DNA of 64,000 bases from Planococcus lenghuensis (GCF_001999905.1 NZ_CP019642.1:1-64000), one strand, 5' to 3'; shown: positions 1-8,737, counted from the stretch's first letter. A program made the numbers and translations. The notes: generated from the sequence alone by a model not told the origin.

Positions 1-58
1 ATAGATGAATCAATTTCATAATTGCGAGGCTTTGCGGCTCTAGGTGTGAAACGACAAT

Positions 59-1510
59 AAAAAGGAGCACCTCCCTAAATCCTGTATAATGGTAGTCACC
101 ACAACACACCAGAACAGGAGGAAAGTGCTCTATGCCTATTATAAGACAAAGAGTACCTGTTTGACATGCAGGAATTATTCGAGATGGAACCTACCCACCG
201 GTTCAATGCCGTTTTTTCGACATTGGAACTGAGGTTTTCGAGAAGAAAGACGCGCCGCGGCGCACCAAGGGAACTCAATTATGGCGCGATGATCTATTCG
301 TTGATCGCTCGTGTGGTGGAGCGGAATCCCGACCATCAAGCTATTGGTCAAACGCCTGAGACAGGACCCGTTCTTTCGCTTCGACTGCGGTTTTCTGTTA
401 TCCCGATGACGTCCCGTCCGAAGCTTCCTACTCCCGCATGATTGCAGTGATCAGCGAGACGGACGCACTGTCGAAAATTCAGGATGTTCTAGTAGCGCAA
501 GCCATCCAGGAAGGCTTCCTTACGGAAGAATCGCTGGCGATTGATGCGACGCATTTTGAGGCGCGTGATAAAGCCGTGGCTTCACCCAAAAAAGAGAAAT
601 CGGCTCCCAAGAAACGTGGACGCAAGTCCAAGAGTGAACGGGACGGGTGGCTCGCTGAACAGGAAGCACAGGAAAACGCCAAGACCCTTTATGAAAAAGA
701 GATGGTTTTCTGCTGGATGAATCGGCTGAACCACTCGTGTGCGAGATGCCGATCGACCCGAAATGGGGCATCAAGAAAAACAGCGACGGTAAGAACACCT
801 TCTGGTATGGGTTCAAGGCCCATCTCGCTGTAAGTACGGAAAGCCAGTACATCATCAGCGGGCTCATGAGCTCCGGCAGCCTCAATGACGGGAAAGCCGC
901 CATTCCGCTTTTGAAGCAGATTGAAGCGCGGTGGCCCGGCCGGTTCCAGTCCGGCATCATGGACAAGGGCTACGATTACAAGGCGATCTATGAGCAGCTG
1001 CGCCGGATGGAACTCCAGGCGGTGATCGCCTACAATCCGCGTCAGGAAGGAGAAGTGCTCGGTTTCGATGAGCACTTCGCGCCGACATGTGTCCGGGAAC
1101 ACGCGTACCGATACGACAGTTACGATACGAAGTATGAAACCTTGAAATACACCAGACCGCACGAGTGCGCCACCTGTCCGCTGCGGGATGACTCCCTATG
1201 TCAGAAAGTCTATAAGATCAAAAGGTCGATCGACCTTCGCAAACATACTGTGCCGGCCAGAAGTTCCGTGAAATGGGATGCCATGTATAAAACACGTGGC
1301 GCTGTCGAACGGGTCAACGCTTACTTGAAGCAGAACTTCGATTTGAATAACGTCCGGCATCGCACTGGCAAAGAAAGCAAAAATTCATTTTCAATTGATC
1401 ACACTTGTCTACAATGCATGCCGGCTGACAGCCGATAGGCTGAAACTGGCCGGTACGGTGAACGGGATCGCTGCCTGATTCGAATCCAGCTATAGAAGCT
1501 GCTCCTTTTT
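59..1510 (+). mobile_element. Degenerate IS1182-like insertion sequence
   Basis: Perfect 11-bp terminal inverted repeats are visible: AAAAAGGAGCA at 59-69 and its reverse complement at 1500-1510. They enclose a broken DDE transposase gene reading left to right. The length of about 1.45 kb is slightly short for an IS1182-type element. I could not find a convincing target-site duplication. Because the reading frame is interrupted several times the element should be immobile unless helped in trans. Confidence 0.7.
131..1478 (+). pseudogene. Frameshifted IS1182-family transposase
   Basis: The pieces 166-441, 438-833 and 737-1438 together read as one transposase of about 450 residues. It has an N-terminal EPTHRFNAVFSTLE segment, a basic lysine-rich middle, the DDE-domain stretch PKWGIKKNSDGKNTFWYGFKAH, a cysteine pair ECATCPL and the late TRGAVERVNAYLKQ segment carrying the presumed catalytic Glu. 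An ATG at 131 runs only to a stop at about 163, and the reading then moves to another frame. Further frame changes lie near 300-440, 720-740 and 1390, and the end in yet another frame is at 1478. The gene is therefore dead. The family assignment is from overall motif order and is reasonably safe at the IS1182 / IS5-superfamily level. Confidence 0.7.
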
Positions 1511-1513
1511 CAT

Positions 1514-1639
1514 CTGAACGGAACGGGAATTTGCGAGACTCCTGCGGAATAACTGGCAGGCAAGATCCCGCCGCACGGAATGGGCGGTGAGACTTGCCGG
1601 TCAGTCCGCGGAAAGCGAGCGGGTTCCCGTCCGTTCAAG
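1514..1639. repeat. Bacillales-type dispersed palindromic repeat
   Basis: A GC-rich stretch opens with CTGAACGGAACGGGA (1514-1528) and closes with the near-inverse TCCCGTCCGTTCAAG (about 1625-1639). Inside are the GCGAGACTCCTGCGG and GTCCGCGGAAAGCGAGCGGG motifs typical of the abundant short repeats scattered between genes in Bacillaceae and Planococcaceae genomes. It sits immediately beyond the right end of the IS1182-like element. No coding potential is apparent. It is a useful taxonomic hint for Bacillales. Confidence 0.6.
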
Positions 1640-1799
1640 TAGTGATGGATTCCTTCCTAAAATCAATTTTTCAGAGGAAAAATGGACAGGAAAGCCGTCT
1701 GCGCTTTTTTAAATAGGCGATTTATGAAATTAGCTCAGATAGTAAAAAATTAAATAGTAATAGATTGACATAGCTATTTGAGATATATATAAAGTGCCA

Positions 1800-2179
1800 T
1801 TCTTAGGTTGCCATAGTTCCGAATTCTTACGGTGCCAGGTAGCCTGATTTTTTGGGATTCATTCATCGTTGTAGTACTGGATACAGTCCTCCACCTTTTC
1901 CACGCCCTAAATATTACGCTGAGAATTAAATTTGACGTACTGGAACTTTTCCGACTTTAGCTTGGAATGAAACATCTCAGTGGTGACATTGTCCCAACGG
2001 TTTCTCCATCTCGACATACTGCTAATTAGGTGCTCCTGCTTCACCAAGTCTTGGTAGGCATAAGAGTATACATGCTCTCCCGGTCGAAGTGGACGATGAC
2101 ACCCTTGGGGTTTCCGCGTGCGGTCAGCGCCTTCTCTCTTGGAATCGTTTGAAAGTAGAGATGTACACCGGCATTTCAA
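1800..2179 (-). pseudogene. IS3-family transposase (OrfB) C-terminal remnant
   Basis: On the minus strand the sequence reads ...YAYQDLVKQEHLISSMSR, RNRWDNVTTEMFHSKLKSEKF..., the classic end of the IS3/IS150-group integrase core. The segment WDNVTTEMFHSKLKSE carries the last catalytic Glu. After an in-frame stop at 1907 the same frame continues with a recognisable GVEKVEDCIQYYNDE tail, another stop, then a degraded LAPVEFR-like end. The N-terminal two thirds, with the first two catalytic Asp residues, and OrfA are absent. It is a fragment left by an old insertion. Confidence 0.65.
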
Positions 2180-2216
2180 GTTATTTAAACACTCAAGTAC
2201 TTAAGTGGTTACACTT

Positions 2217-3344
2217 CTATAAAAATTCTTTCAGTGTATCGTCTGTCCATTGATTGACCGCGTGCCGTTCCTTCGCAAAGATCTTCTCCAAATAAATTTG
2301 CGTCGTATCCAATTTTTCATGGCCAAGCGAGCGCATAATATCGTAAATATCCACTTTGTTTAAATGAGAAGTAATAGCAAATGCGTGACGGAATACGTGG
2401 GGCGTAATTGTAACGTCCAATCCGTTCACGCGTTCCTGGATTTTGTCCATCTCCTTCGTCATGTACTGGATGAGGTAGCTCGGTGAGAACCGTGTGCCGC
2501 GGCCAGTCGTAAACAGCGGTGAATCGGGAGCTGCAGCGGACAGCGACGGAAGTCCGCGCGCTTTCCGGTACTCCTCGATGGCTGCCATCACACGCGGTTT
2601 CAGCGGAATCTGCCTACGCTTGTTGCCTTTGCCGACAACACTCAGAAAGTAGCCGCCGCGAATCCGGTCGCGCTGCACGTCCCGTACATCCAGTCTGCAG
2701 AACTCCTCGTTCCGGAGCCCCGTTGCGGTCAGTGTCAGTATGATGCCGAACATGACCGGATGCTCGATCGCCTTGAACCCCCGCAACATCTCCACCACGT
2801 CCTTCGGACCGAGATCCCGGTTCGGGCGGTCGTCTTTCCGCACCGTCGCTTTCCGCAATCCGTTATGAGTTTCTACCATTATATAACCCACCCGATGAAG
2901 GTACTGAAAAAAGGACCGGATAATGGTTGTTTTTCGAGTAATGGTTGTCTGACTGTAGGAACCGCGTTTTTGGACATAGGGACTTTCCGTAATCAGCCAT
3001 TCCTGCCACCGACGCAAGTGTCGGGGTTCGAGTGACTTGAACAGGGAACGGTCTTTCACTTCCTCGATATCCAATCCGATTTCCGGTGCATGGGTCATCA
3101 GCTGCTTCACAAATTGCTGAAGCTCGTTTCGGTATTCCTGTTTCGTCCGCTCCGAGCGTTCATTCGCTTCATTCGTATGCCGGCGCTCGTGAATATACCA
3201 ATTCAGCATATCCACGTCATCAAAATCCACGAATGGATTTTGGCCCGACTTTTCTGCCGTGTCTTTTTTCAGCTGGAGGGACGGGAGGGAAGCCGGCGAA
3301 AGGATCAGAAGCTCGTTTTTGTCGATTTTTGTCGTAACTTGCAA
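2217..3344 (-). CDS. Tyrosine recombinase / phage-type integrase
   Basis: A 375-residue site-specific recombinase. The N-terminal half is a SAM-like core-binding domain (about residues 50-170). The C-terminal catalytic domain shows the expected residues: Arg in TATGLRNEEF, Lys in VVGKGNKRRQIPL, the HxxR box in TPHVFRHAFAITSH, the second His in LGHEKLDTTQ and the nucleophile Tyr in TTQIYLEKI. It most resembles plasmid- and transposon-borne XerC/XerD-like integrases. It is transcribed alone toward the IS remnants and has no excisionase-like neighbour. Its substrate may be the plasmid itself (dimer resolution) or one of the exchange sites described elsewhere in this window; nothing here distinguishes these. 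Intact length and catalytic residues suggest an active enzyme. Confidence 0.88.
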   Translation of the reverse strand: MQVTTKIDKNELLILSPASLPSLQLKKDTAEKSGQNPFVDFDDVDMLNWYIHERRHTNEANERSERTKQEYRNELQQFVKQLMTHAPEIGLDIEEVKDRSLFKSLEPRHLRRWQEWLITESPYVQKRGSYSQTTITRKTTIIRSFFQYLHRVGYIMVETHNGLRKATVRKDDRPNRDLGPKDVVEMLRGFKAIEHPVMFGIILTLTATGLRNEEFCRLDVRDVQRDRIRGGYFLSVVGKGNKRRQIPLKPRVMAAIEEYRKARGLPSLSAAAPDSPLFTTGRGTRFSPSYLIQYMTKEMDKIQERVNGLDVTITPHVFRHAFAITSHLNKVDIYDIMRSLGHEKLDTTQIYLEKIFAKERHAVNQWTDDTLKEFL

Positions 3345-3787
3345 TTTCTTTCAGCGCCTCTCACTTTTTATAATTTTCAATCTATGTCTATATTCAGTTG
3401 TTTATTTTTACTTCTTTCCGCCTCATTATACCAAAAACCTAAACAAATAGTCTCTTTGTTTTGTTTTTTTATTCTTTTGATTTTTTGTTTATAACTATAT
3501 TTTCATAAATGTAATTACAAGCTGATTGAAATTAGATATACTTAACTTGTCAAAAGATTTACAGGAAATCAACGGTTATTTTCTCAAAAGAAATGGACTG
3601 ACAAAAAACTGTGATTCTTGAACAGGAAAATCAACGACAAGTGGAAGGGGGGCTTGAACAAGTAAAAGTACGGGATGCAGTACGGGTCGGTAACCGGCAT
3701 GGACGGAATTTAATTGAGCCGGCTGGAAGAAACGGATTTTTTAAGAAGTAGAAACCAAAATTAACCTCATCAGAATGGAGAATCGCA
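3345..3787. other. Noncoding region between integrase and AbrB-like gene
   Basis: About 440 bases, AT-rich on the left with long T-runs at 3440-3490 that would serve as leader or promoter DNA for the leftward recombinase gene. On the right a possible 46-codon reading frame (GTG 3611 to TAG 3751) follows no clear ribosome-binding site and matches nothing I recognise, so I do not call it a gene. The stretch just before 3788 holds the AGAATGGAGAATCGCA leader of the AbrB-like gene. Confidence 0.5.
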
Positions 3788-4072
3788 ATGAAAAGTACAG
3801 GTGTTGTACGAAAAGTTGATCAGCTGGGACGGATTGTGGTCCCGAAAGAACTCAGACGAACGCTGGGGATTGAAAATGGAGATCCGCTCGAAATTTTTAT
3901 GGAAGAAAATCGGATCATCTTGAAAAAGTATAACGCACAAGGCGCCTGTGCGGTCACCGGGGAAATCACGAATGAAAATAAAGACTATGCACCCGGACTG
4001 ACCCTCAGCCCGAAAGGTGCGGCCTTGCTACTGGAACAATTGAAAAGCAATGCCACAGACGAATCACACTAA
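3788..4072 (+). CDS. AbrB/SpoVT-family transition-state-type regulator
   Basis: A 94-residue DNA-binding protein. Residues 1-50 form a textbook AbrB swapped-hairpin domain: MKSTGVVRKVDQLGRIVVPK, then ELRRTLGI, DPLEIF, and IILKKY. This fold dimerises and binds AT-rich, weakly conserved DNA. In Bacillus such proteins repress post-exponential genes; plasmid copies usually act on local promoters. The C-terminal half has a CAVTGEI segment similar to full-length AbrB and a tail that could mediate tetramerisation. It is the first gene of a co-directional group with 4104-4484 and 4481-5269; the 31-base gap to the next start suggests one transcript. Which promoters it controls cannot be seen from the sequence. 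Confidence 0.9.
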   Translation: MKSTGVVRKVDQLGRIVVPKELRRTLGIENGDPLEIFMEENRIILKKYNAQGACAVTGEITNENKDYAPGLTLSPKGAALLLEQLKSNATDESH

Positions 4073-4103
4073 CCAATTTGATATGGACTCAGGAGGAACG
4101 ATT

Positions 4104-4484
4104 ATGTCCGCATACGAACGTTTAGCCCCTCAGTTTTTAACAGCCCAGCACCGGCAATCTTTCTATCAAGCGCTCAGCAAATTCCTGCCCATAGAGCAAC
4201 GAAGCTCGGAATACCAGTCTGCTCTTTTCATCATGACGAGCACGGATGAACTGATCGAGAAGATGTTGCCGTACTTTACAAAGACCGGATTTCAAGCACA
4301 GGAAATGTTTGCGGAAGAAGACTTCAGCAGCAGGTACCGGAAAATGGCCATGCTGGCCGTCAATCTGTATAACGGGGACTACGAGGAGCCCATTTTGGAT
4401 ATCATCACAGACCTGGACCCGTCGATGTTCCAAACGATGCTGCAGGCGCTGATCATCCGGAAGTATGGCGTGAAATCCTTATGA
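4104..4484 (+). CDS. Hypothetical protein, possibly DUF6075-like
   Basis: A 126-residue soluble protein. I choose ATG 4104 because a strong AGGAGG lies seven bases upstream. A longer frame from 4050 would overlap the AbrB-like gene without a ribosome site. The sequence has a FLTAQHRQSFYQAL start, a central SALFIMTSTDELIEKM and a NLYNGDYEEPILDIITDLD C-terminal part. This order of features reminds me of DUF6075, a family of small phage and plasmid proteins of unknown function, but the resemblance is from memory and weak. Its stop codon overlaps the start of the next gene (ATGA at 4481-4484), which implies translational coupling with the helix-turn-helix protein. Confidence 0.6.
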   Translation: MSAYERLAPQFLTAQHRQSFYQALSKFLPIEQRSSEYQSALFIMTSTDELIEKMLPYFTKTGFQAQEMFAEEDFSSRYRKMAMLAVNLYNGDYEEPILDIITDLDPSMFQTMLQALIIRKYGVKSL

Positions 4485-5269
4485 CAAATGCAAATAAGGA
4501 TTTCTACCACGTTGATGAAGTGGCGAAAATCCTGGACATCAAGAAATCGACCGTTTACAGTTACGCTTCCAAAGGGCTTATTGAGCGACTTCCAGATCCG
4601 CACCGTCTATTGCGCGGCGGGAAATACAGCCGGACGAGCGTGGATCAGCTGGCCCGGCAAAAACAAGCAGCAGCGGAAGCCGGACGTTCCATCAATGACG
4701 TAGCGGAAGGAATCGGCGTGAGCGCCGGGAAAGTCCGGAAAGTTATCGAAGAACTTGAACTGGACGTGAAGAAAGTGGAAGCGCCCTTTGAAAAGGCGTC
4801 TTACCGCTTCGCCATCACTCCGGAACAGGAGGAAGCGATTGCCGAACACCTGCAGAAGCGCAACACGACCCGTCCGAAACGAAACCAGCTGTATTTGCAG
4901 CAACTGGATGCTGCTCTATACCAGTCTTACCAGATTGCCGGTGATCAGTTTGTCCGGCTCCGAGAACATCCGGAAAGAGGGTACGGGTTTTTCCTGGAAC
5001 ACGAGCAGTTCATCACGCTGCAGGAAGGATTGAATCTGTATGAGCTGAAACCGCGCTATTCCATCCATTCCCGCAGAAAGAAAGATGGACCGGGATTCAC
5101 AGACATCGATGTGCTGTTCGGGACACCGGAATTCTATCAGATCCTCGATGTGCTGCTTGCGACTTGCGGAGTCGAAAATTTCAATGTGGAGATAATGGGG
5201 GGCAAGTACGAATTGCGGTCCGGAATGGCCGCTATCCTCGGAATGCGCTTACAAATACGGAAGCAGTAA
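4481..5269 (+). CDS. MerR-like helix-turn-helix DNA-binding protein
   Basis: A 262-residue protein whose first 55 residues (HVDEVAKILDIKKSTVYSYASKGLIERL, then GGKYSRTSVDQLARQ) form a MerR/excisionase-type winged helix-turn-helix. A second HTH-like segment follows around residues 70-95 (SINDVAEGIGVSAGKVRKVIEEL). The rest is alpha/beta with no family I recognise. It is coupled to the upstream gene by an ATGA overlap. The last residues (LQIRKQ) look unnatural, and a sensible continuation (TNTEAVTILQKYITDGLLV...) appears in the next frame, so the gene may be truncated by a frameshift near 5245-5265, either a real mutation or a sequencing error. Role probably local regulation or plasmid maintenance, unproven. 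Confidence 0.7.
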   Translation: MTNANKDFYHVDEVAKILDIKKSTVYSYASKGLIERLPDPHRLLRGGKYSRTSVDQLARQKQAAAEAGRSINDVAEGIGVSAGKVRKVIEELELDVKKVEAPFEKASYRFAITPEQEEAIAEHLQKRNTTRPKRNQLYLQQLDAALYQSYQIAGDQFVRLREHPERGYGFFLEHEQFITLQEGLNLYELKPRYSIHSRRKKDGPGFTDIDVLFGTPEFYQILDVLLATCGVENFNVEIMGGKYELRSGMAAILGMRLQIRKQ

Positions 5270-5475
5270 CTATCCTGCAGAAGTACATCACGGACGGTCT
5301 GCTTGTCCCGCATGAGAACGAATGGGAGTTTTTCAAGGATGAGAAAACGGTAACGCTGAAGCTACCGACTTCTGTTTATAAGCAAATAGAGAAGCGGGCG
5401 AAAGAGAAGCATATGCCCTTGAACGATTACATGGTCCAGTTGATTACAGAACGAGGGGGAGGGCCGATTCGGTAG
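5164..5475 (+). CDS. Ribbon-helix-helix-like tail, probably displaced from 4481-5269 gene
   Basis: The open frame begins with a TTG at 5164 with no ribosome-binding site and overlaps the previous gene by about 100 bases. The first 25 residues there are clearly the wrong frame of the upstream gene. From about 5250 onward the frame looks coding: TNTEAVTILQKYITDG, HENEWEFFKDEKTV, then TLKLPTSVYKQIEKRAKEKH and NDYMVQLI, which has the beta-strand plus two-helix shape of a ribbon-helix-helix domain. The most economical reading is that 4481-5475 was one gene of about 330 residues (MerR-like head, RHH-like tail) split by a one-base indel near 5250. Programmed frameshifting is possible but I see no slippery heptamer. 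Confidence 0.45.
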   Translation: MRSRKFQCGDNGGQVRIAVRNGRYPRNALTNTEAVTILQKYITDGLLVPHENEWEFFKDEKTVTLKLPTSVYKQIEKRAKEKHMPLNDYMVQLITERGGGPIR

Positions 5476-5605
5476 ATGAATGGAGAATTCATATGGCGAA
5501 ATCCATCGTTCGACCGCCGTTTAATGTATCGCAAGAAAAATAGGTAAAACCCATATGTGCTTTGTAATAAAAAAGTGCAGAAGAATGCAACGGCGAATAC
5601 AGAAT

Positions 5606-5724
5606 GTTGCAACTTGACATGGAGCCTCTGCGAGTATGATTATAAGGTCAGGAAACCAGTTATATCAAGGGCTGGCTTCGCCTAGCAAGACGACCATACC
5701 CGCTACTCCATGTGAAGCCGCAAC
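5606..5724. repeat. 119-bp element bounded by imperfect 19-bp inverted repeats
   Basis: The arm at 5606-5624 (GTTGCAACTTGACATGGAG) pairs with 5706-5724 with only three or so mismatches. The interior of about 80 bases has a GGCTGGCTTCGCCTAGC hairpin-like core. It lies between the end of the upstream regulator operon and the end of gajB. It could be a MITE-like insertion, a recombination site or a bidirectional terminator. There is no T-run directly after either arm, which weakens the terminator reading. It also marks the left edge of the AT-rich defence operon. Confidence 0.45.
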
Positions 5725-5728
5725 ACTC

Positions 5729-6865
5729 TTACCCGTTTATCAAAAATTTATTTACCTTTAGTTTTCTTCCTTCTATTTCTAATGTGTATTCTTTAAAATA
5801 CTCACTCTCTTTTAAATTATGTGCTACGAATGCCAAACTATACCTCGGACGAGTAACTCCTACATAGTACTTTTCAGGGCTTTTTAAGGATTGATTTGGA
5901 TTTGTTAAGAACTTCTTTAGAGGTCCATTGGGAAATATCAATACCCGGTCTAGAGTCAGTCCTTTACTGACACCGAAATTTAACGCATTATAGCCTAGAG
6001 TATCAGTTCTCTTATCAAACCTTAATACAGCTGGTTGAAAGTGATTTACGTAGTCTTTTACGTCTTCTTTAAGTACCTGAAAAACGCCCATATATTCTTT
6101 CGAAGCTTCACTTATACTCGTTATAGGATCACCTGGATAAACTAAATTAGAAAAATCAGCAATATCTTGTATGAATCTTCTAGAACAGTTGCTGTTCAAT
6201 ACTTCTATTTCATGAGAGTCTTTAAGTGTCTCTAAATAATTAAAAACATTTCCTCCGCTCTTTTTCTTATTAGATTTAGCGTTGTGTGTTTTCAATGTAG
6301 ATTGCTTATAATCTCCAACACAATAAATTTTTATTGATGATAGTAATAATAATTCTAATAAATCAATGTCTCTACCAGCTAAATCTTGAAGTTCGTCAAT
6401 ATAAATACAAGAATAAATCTCTTCCAGCCTATTTATTACTGCCCCATTGGACATTAGATTTAGGTATATAGCAAGTTCTGAAGCATGATTCGCTTTTACA
6501 TCGTTATTACTATTTAGGTAATAAGGAATTGTATTTATTTTAGAGAAGTTTCGGCGTCCATAAATTCCTGAAAAATCAAATGAGTTTACCGCATTGATTT
6601 TATTCAAAAGGAAAACTTGGTATGGTCTGATCAACTCCCTCAAAACGAACTGAAACCAAGTATAAGTTCTTACATGTTCATCTAAGACTCCTGAATTTTG
6701 TTTAGCATATTCCTTTTTTAAAGAGTCCACACCCTTATTTGTATAAGAAACCATCAAGGTTTTTTTAGTAGAATCAGAAATATTAAGTGCGTCATTGCAT
6801 ATTCCCCATGTCTTTCCAGACCCTGCACAAGCGAGAACAATTTTATTTTTTAATTGCTTTTTCAA
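5729..6865 (-). CDS. gajB: Gabija-like UvrD/Rep-family helicase (GajB-like)
   Basis: A 378-residue superfamily-1 helicase-like ATPase. Visible motifs are the Walker A box ACAGSGKT (residues 12-19), motif II IYIDELQDLAG, motif III GDYKQSTL, an arginine motif NSNCSRRF, and the C-terminal SKGLTLDRVLIFP and KYYVGVTRPRYSLAFV segments typical of UvrD motifs V and VI. It follows gajA on the minus strand with a 23-base overlap and a TTG start (AAA AAG CAA follows), so it is probably translated by coupling. In Gabija systems GajB associates with GajA and senses DNA ends or nucleotide state during phage attack. At 378 residues it is shorter than the best-known GajB proteins (just under 500), although the motif set is complete. 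High AT content contrasts with the plasmid backbone. Confidence 0.82.
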   Translation of the reverse strand: MKKQLKNKIVLACAGSGKTWGICNDALNISDSTKKTLMVSYTNKGVDSLKKEYAKQNSGVLDEHVRTYTWFQFVLRELIRPYQVFLLNKINAVNSFDFSGIYGRRNFSKINTIPYYLNSNNDVKANHASELAIYLNLMSNGAVINRLEEIYSCIYIDELQDLAGRDIDLLELLLLSSIKIYCVGDYKQSTLKTHNAKSNKKKSGGNVFNYLETLKDSHEIEVLNSNCSRRFIQDIADFSNLVYPGDPITSISEASKEYMGVFQVLKEDVKDYVNHFQPAVLRFDKRTDTLGYNALNFGVSKGLTLDRVLIFPNGPLKKFLTNPNQSLKSPEKYYVGVTRPRYSLAFVAHNLKESEYFKEYTLEIEGRKLKVNKFLING

Positions 6866-8474
6866 TGTACTCGGGATATTTAATACATTCTTTCGAATTA
6901 AATACCCTCAACCCCCATTCAACTTTATTACTTAACATAAAACTCAATATTTCGTTCTCTGATTTATTTTGCATTGATCCATTTTTAGAGAGCGCGTTCT
7001 TAAATCTTGAAAAAGTCTCGGAATCACTCAAATTCATTGCTAAAATGCTCGGTTCGAGAGTATGCAAATCTTCATTTTCTTCATAATAAGCTTTAATCAA
7101 TCCATCGTTATTTCCTATGTAGTCTTTATATTTTTCAATAATGTTCTTGTCTATATCGTTGTCATTGTCCGTAATAATATTTAATGGTTTTTTTATCAAC
7201 AGGGCTAAGTCGCAATAACGTTTAAAAGCAAGAGAGTCAACTGTTATAACATCTGTAGCATCTTCGATCGGTAGTTTTCCGTATTTATCGAAATATGCAC
7301 GTTGGACGATTAATTCGTCTGTAGGGCCTTCTACTAAGATGATTTTTTTAGCGAGTAAAAACCTAAGAGTATTATAACCGGGTAGTTTTACAAAGAAGTC
7401 CATAGTTTCTGCATTCACGTCGTTTAAAAGTCTTACTTGACCTTGATGCAAAAGAATAATATTTTTTAGTCCTATTTTATTCGCTACAAAACTGCTGTGA
7501 GTTGATATAAAGACTTGCTTAGAATCATCACTACTAATCCTTGAAATCAATTTGGACATATTACTAAAAGACAAGTTATTTTCTGGTTCTTCAAAAAGAA
7601 TGAAATTAGATTTTTGAGAGTTTTCCTTCATAACTAATTCCATCTTAATCAAGTTTTGGCTTCCAAAGCCAATATCCTCAAACGGAGTGTGTTCAACATC
7701 TACAGAAACTTCGTTCTTCCAAGCATCAAGCACCTCTTCTCTCATGCTCAGTCTTATTTCTTTATCGTCTAAGCGAACACTGTTTCTTATTCTGTTATTG
7801 AGACTGGCCACACTTTCATTAGAGTTAAACTCATGTTTTATCTTTCTATAAGTTCTAGCTAAACTCACTTGCTCTTCACTTGTTAGATTTTCAGCTATAT
7901 TTGAACTAATAAACTTGTTTATTGAATTGCTATAGTCTTTTTTAGTAGTATCCATTACTGATACCTTAAAAGGCAAAGTTCTAAAAATGATTGGATTTCC
8001 TGAAAAATCATTCCAAGTAACATCATAAAACTCAACTGGTATATCATATATTTCTCCAGCTTTTAACATATCCACAAAAGCCTTAGAGTATATGGGATTA
8101 AATTTCACAGACATGTTTATACCCGGACAATCTTCACCTAAATAATTGTTTCTCCCTTTATATTCAGAATTGCTTCCAACGTCTTTGAAGTAAACTTCCA
8201 GAACGATGCTAGGAAGTTCTTCTATAGTACTTTCCGGGTTCTGTAACTGTAGAATAAAGTTTTGTCTAACTTGATAATTAAAGTAAGACGCCTTGAGTTG
8301 GCGTTCAAAGGGATAATTATTCATTTTACCGCTAATCACTATTTGAAGTATCTCTAATAGAGTACTTTTCCCTGAATCATTATTTCCGACAAAAATATTG
8401 TAACCTACGTTTACTTTAATGACTTGGTCCTTGAACAATTTATAATTTTTAATTAGTATTTTATCAATTTTCAT
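6843..8474 (-). CDS. gajA: Gabija-like OLD-family ATPase/TOPRIM nuclease (GajA-like)
   Basis: A 543-residue protein with two parts. The N-terminal ABC-type ATPase has the IKNYKLF start, Walker A GNNDSGKST (residues 30-38), and the late signature and Walker B region NFILFEEPENNLS followed by the switch His in ISTHSSFV. The C-terminal TOPRIM nuclease domain has ILVEGPTDELIVQRA (catalytic Glu) and ITDNDNDID (metal-binding Asp cluster). This OLD class-2 architecture with a UvrD-like gene directly downstream is the definition of Gabija, which nicks phage DNA when host NTPs fall. Together with gajB it forms a compact, AT-rich minus-strand operon, clearly different in base composition from the plasmid backbone and therefore likely acquired. 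Other OLD-plus-helicase defences cannot be fully excluded without comparison. Confidence 0.85.
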   Translation of the reverse strand: MKIDKILIKNYKLFKDQVIKVNVGYNIFVGNNDSGKSTLLEILQIVISGKMNNYPFERQLKASYFNYQVRQNFILQLQNPESTIEELPSIVLEVYFKDVGSNSEYKGRNNYLGEDCPGINMSVKFNPIYSKAFVDMLKAGEIYDIPVEFYDVTWNDFSGNPIIFRTLPFKVSVMDTTKKDYSNSINKFISSNIAENLTSEEQVSLARTYRKIKHEFNSNESVASLNNRIRNSVRLDDKEIRLSMREEVLDAWKNEVSVDVEHTPFEDIGFGSQNLIKMELVMKENSQKSNFILFEEPENNLSFSNMSKLISRISSDDSKQVFISTHSSFVANKIGLKNIILLHQGQVRLLNDVNAETMDFFVKLPGYNTLRFLLAKKIILVEGPTDELIVQRAYFDKYGKLPIEDATDVITVDSLAFKRYCDLALLIKKPLNIITDNDNDIDKNIIEKYKDYIGNNDGLIKAYYEENEDLHTLEPSILAMNLSDSETFSRFKNALSKNGSMQNKSENEILSFMLSNKVEWGLRVFNSKECIKYPEYIEKAIKK

Positions 8475-8671
8475 ATTTTGACCTCTTATTCGTATTAGTA
8501 ATCAATTTCAAATTTTACTATAACATACTATATATCAATCAATTCGAATTATTTAGAAGTTTAATTCTCTGAAATGTATAGTTAAAGACTCAATTTTCAA
8601 TTGAGATTTTTTACTAAATCTCGCTTAACTCCTATAATTTCTGTCCATAAAAGTATGTAGAAAAAAAGGAC

Positions 8672-8702
8672 GTTCGCAAAGTATTTGAATACATTTACGA
8701 AC
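8672..8702. other. Long-spacer variant of the GTTCG/CGAAC palindromic site
   Basis: GTTCGCAAA at 8672-8680 and TTTACGAAC at 8694-8702 form inverted arms with a 13-base spacer. The dyad is extended on both sides (AAAAGG.. and ..CCTTTTT), making a 20-bp-arm hairpin across 8664-8711 that could also terminate transcription. The half-sites are the same as those of the 8738-8763 site 40 bases further on, but the centre is 5 bp longer. It lies in the 320-base gap upstream of gajA. Confidence 0.5.
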
Positions 8703-8737
8703 GCCCTTTTTGTCATTATTCAATGTGTTGTTGAAAC

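Noticed and set aside
3480-3520. Weak resemblance to streptococcal dif(SL) (AACTATA-TTTTCAT) upstream of the first integrase
   Set aside because: Based on memory of the site, only part matches, and the region is a low-complexity AT stretch.
3611-3751. 46-codon open frame upstream of the AbrB-like gene
   Set aside because: No ribosome-binding site, no recognisable sequence; too short to support.
5606-5724. Integron attC-like site
   Set aside because: The ends read GTTGC..GCAAC, not the RYYYAAC..GTTRRRY order of attC, and no integron integrase is nearby.
8489-8502. ATTCGTATTAG shared with 44513-44523
   Set aside because: An 11-base AT-rich match is expected by chance in a window of this size; no further similarity around it.
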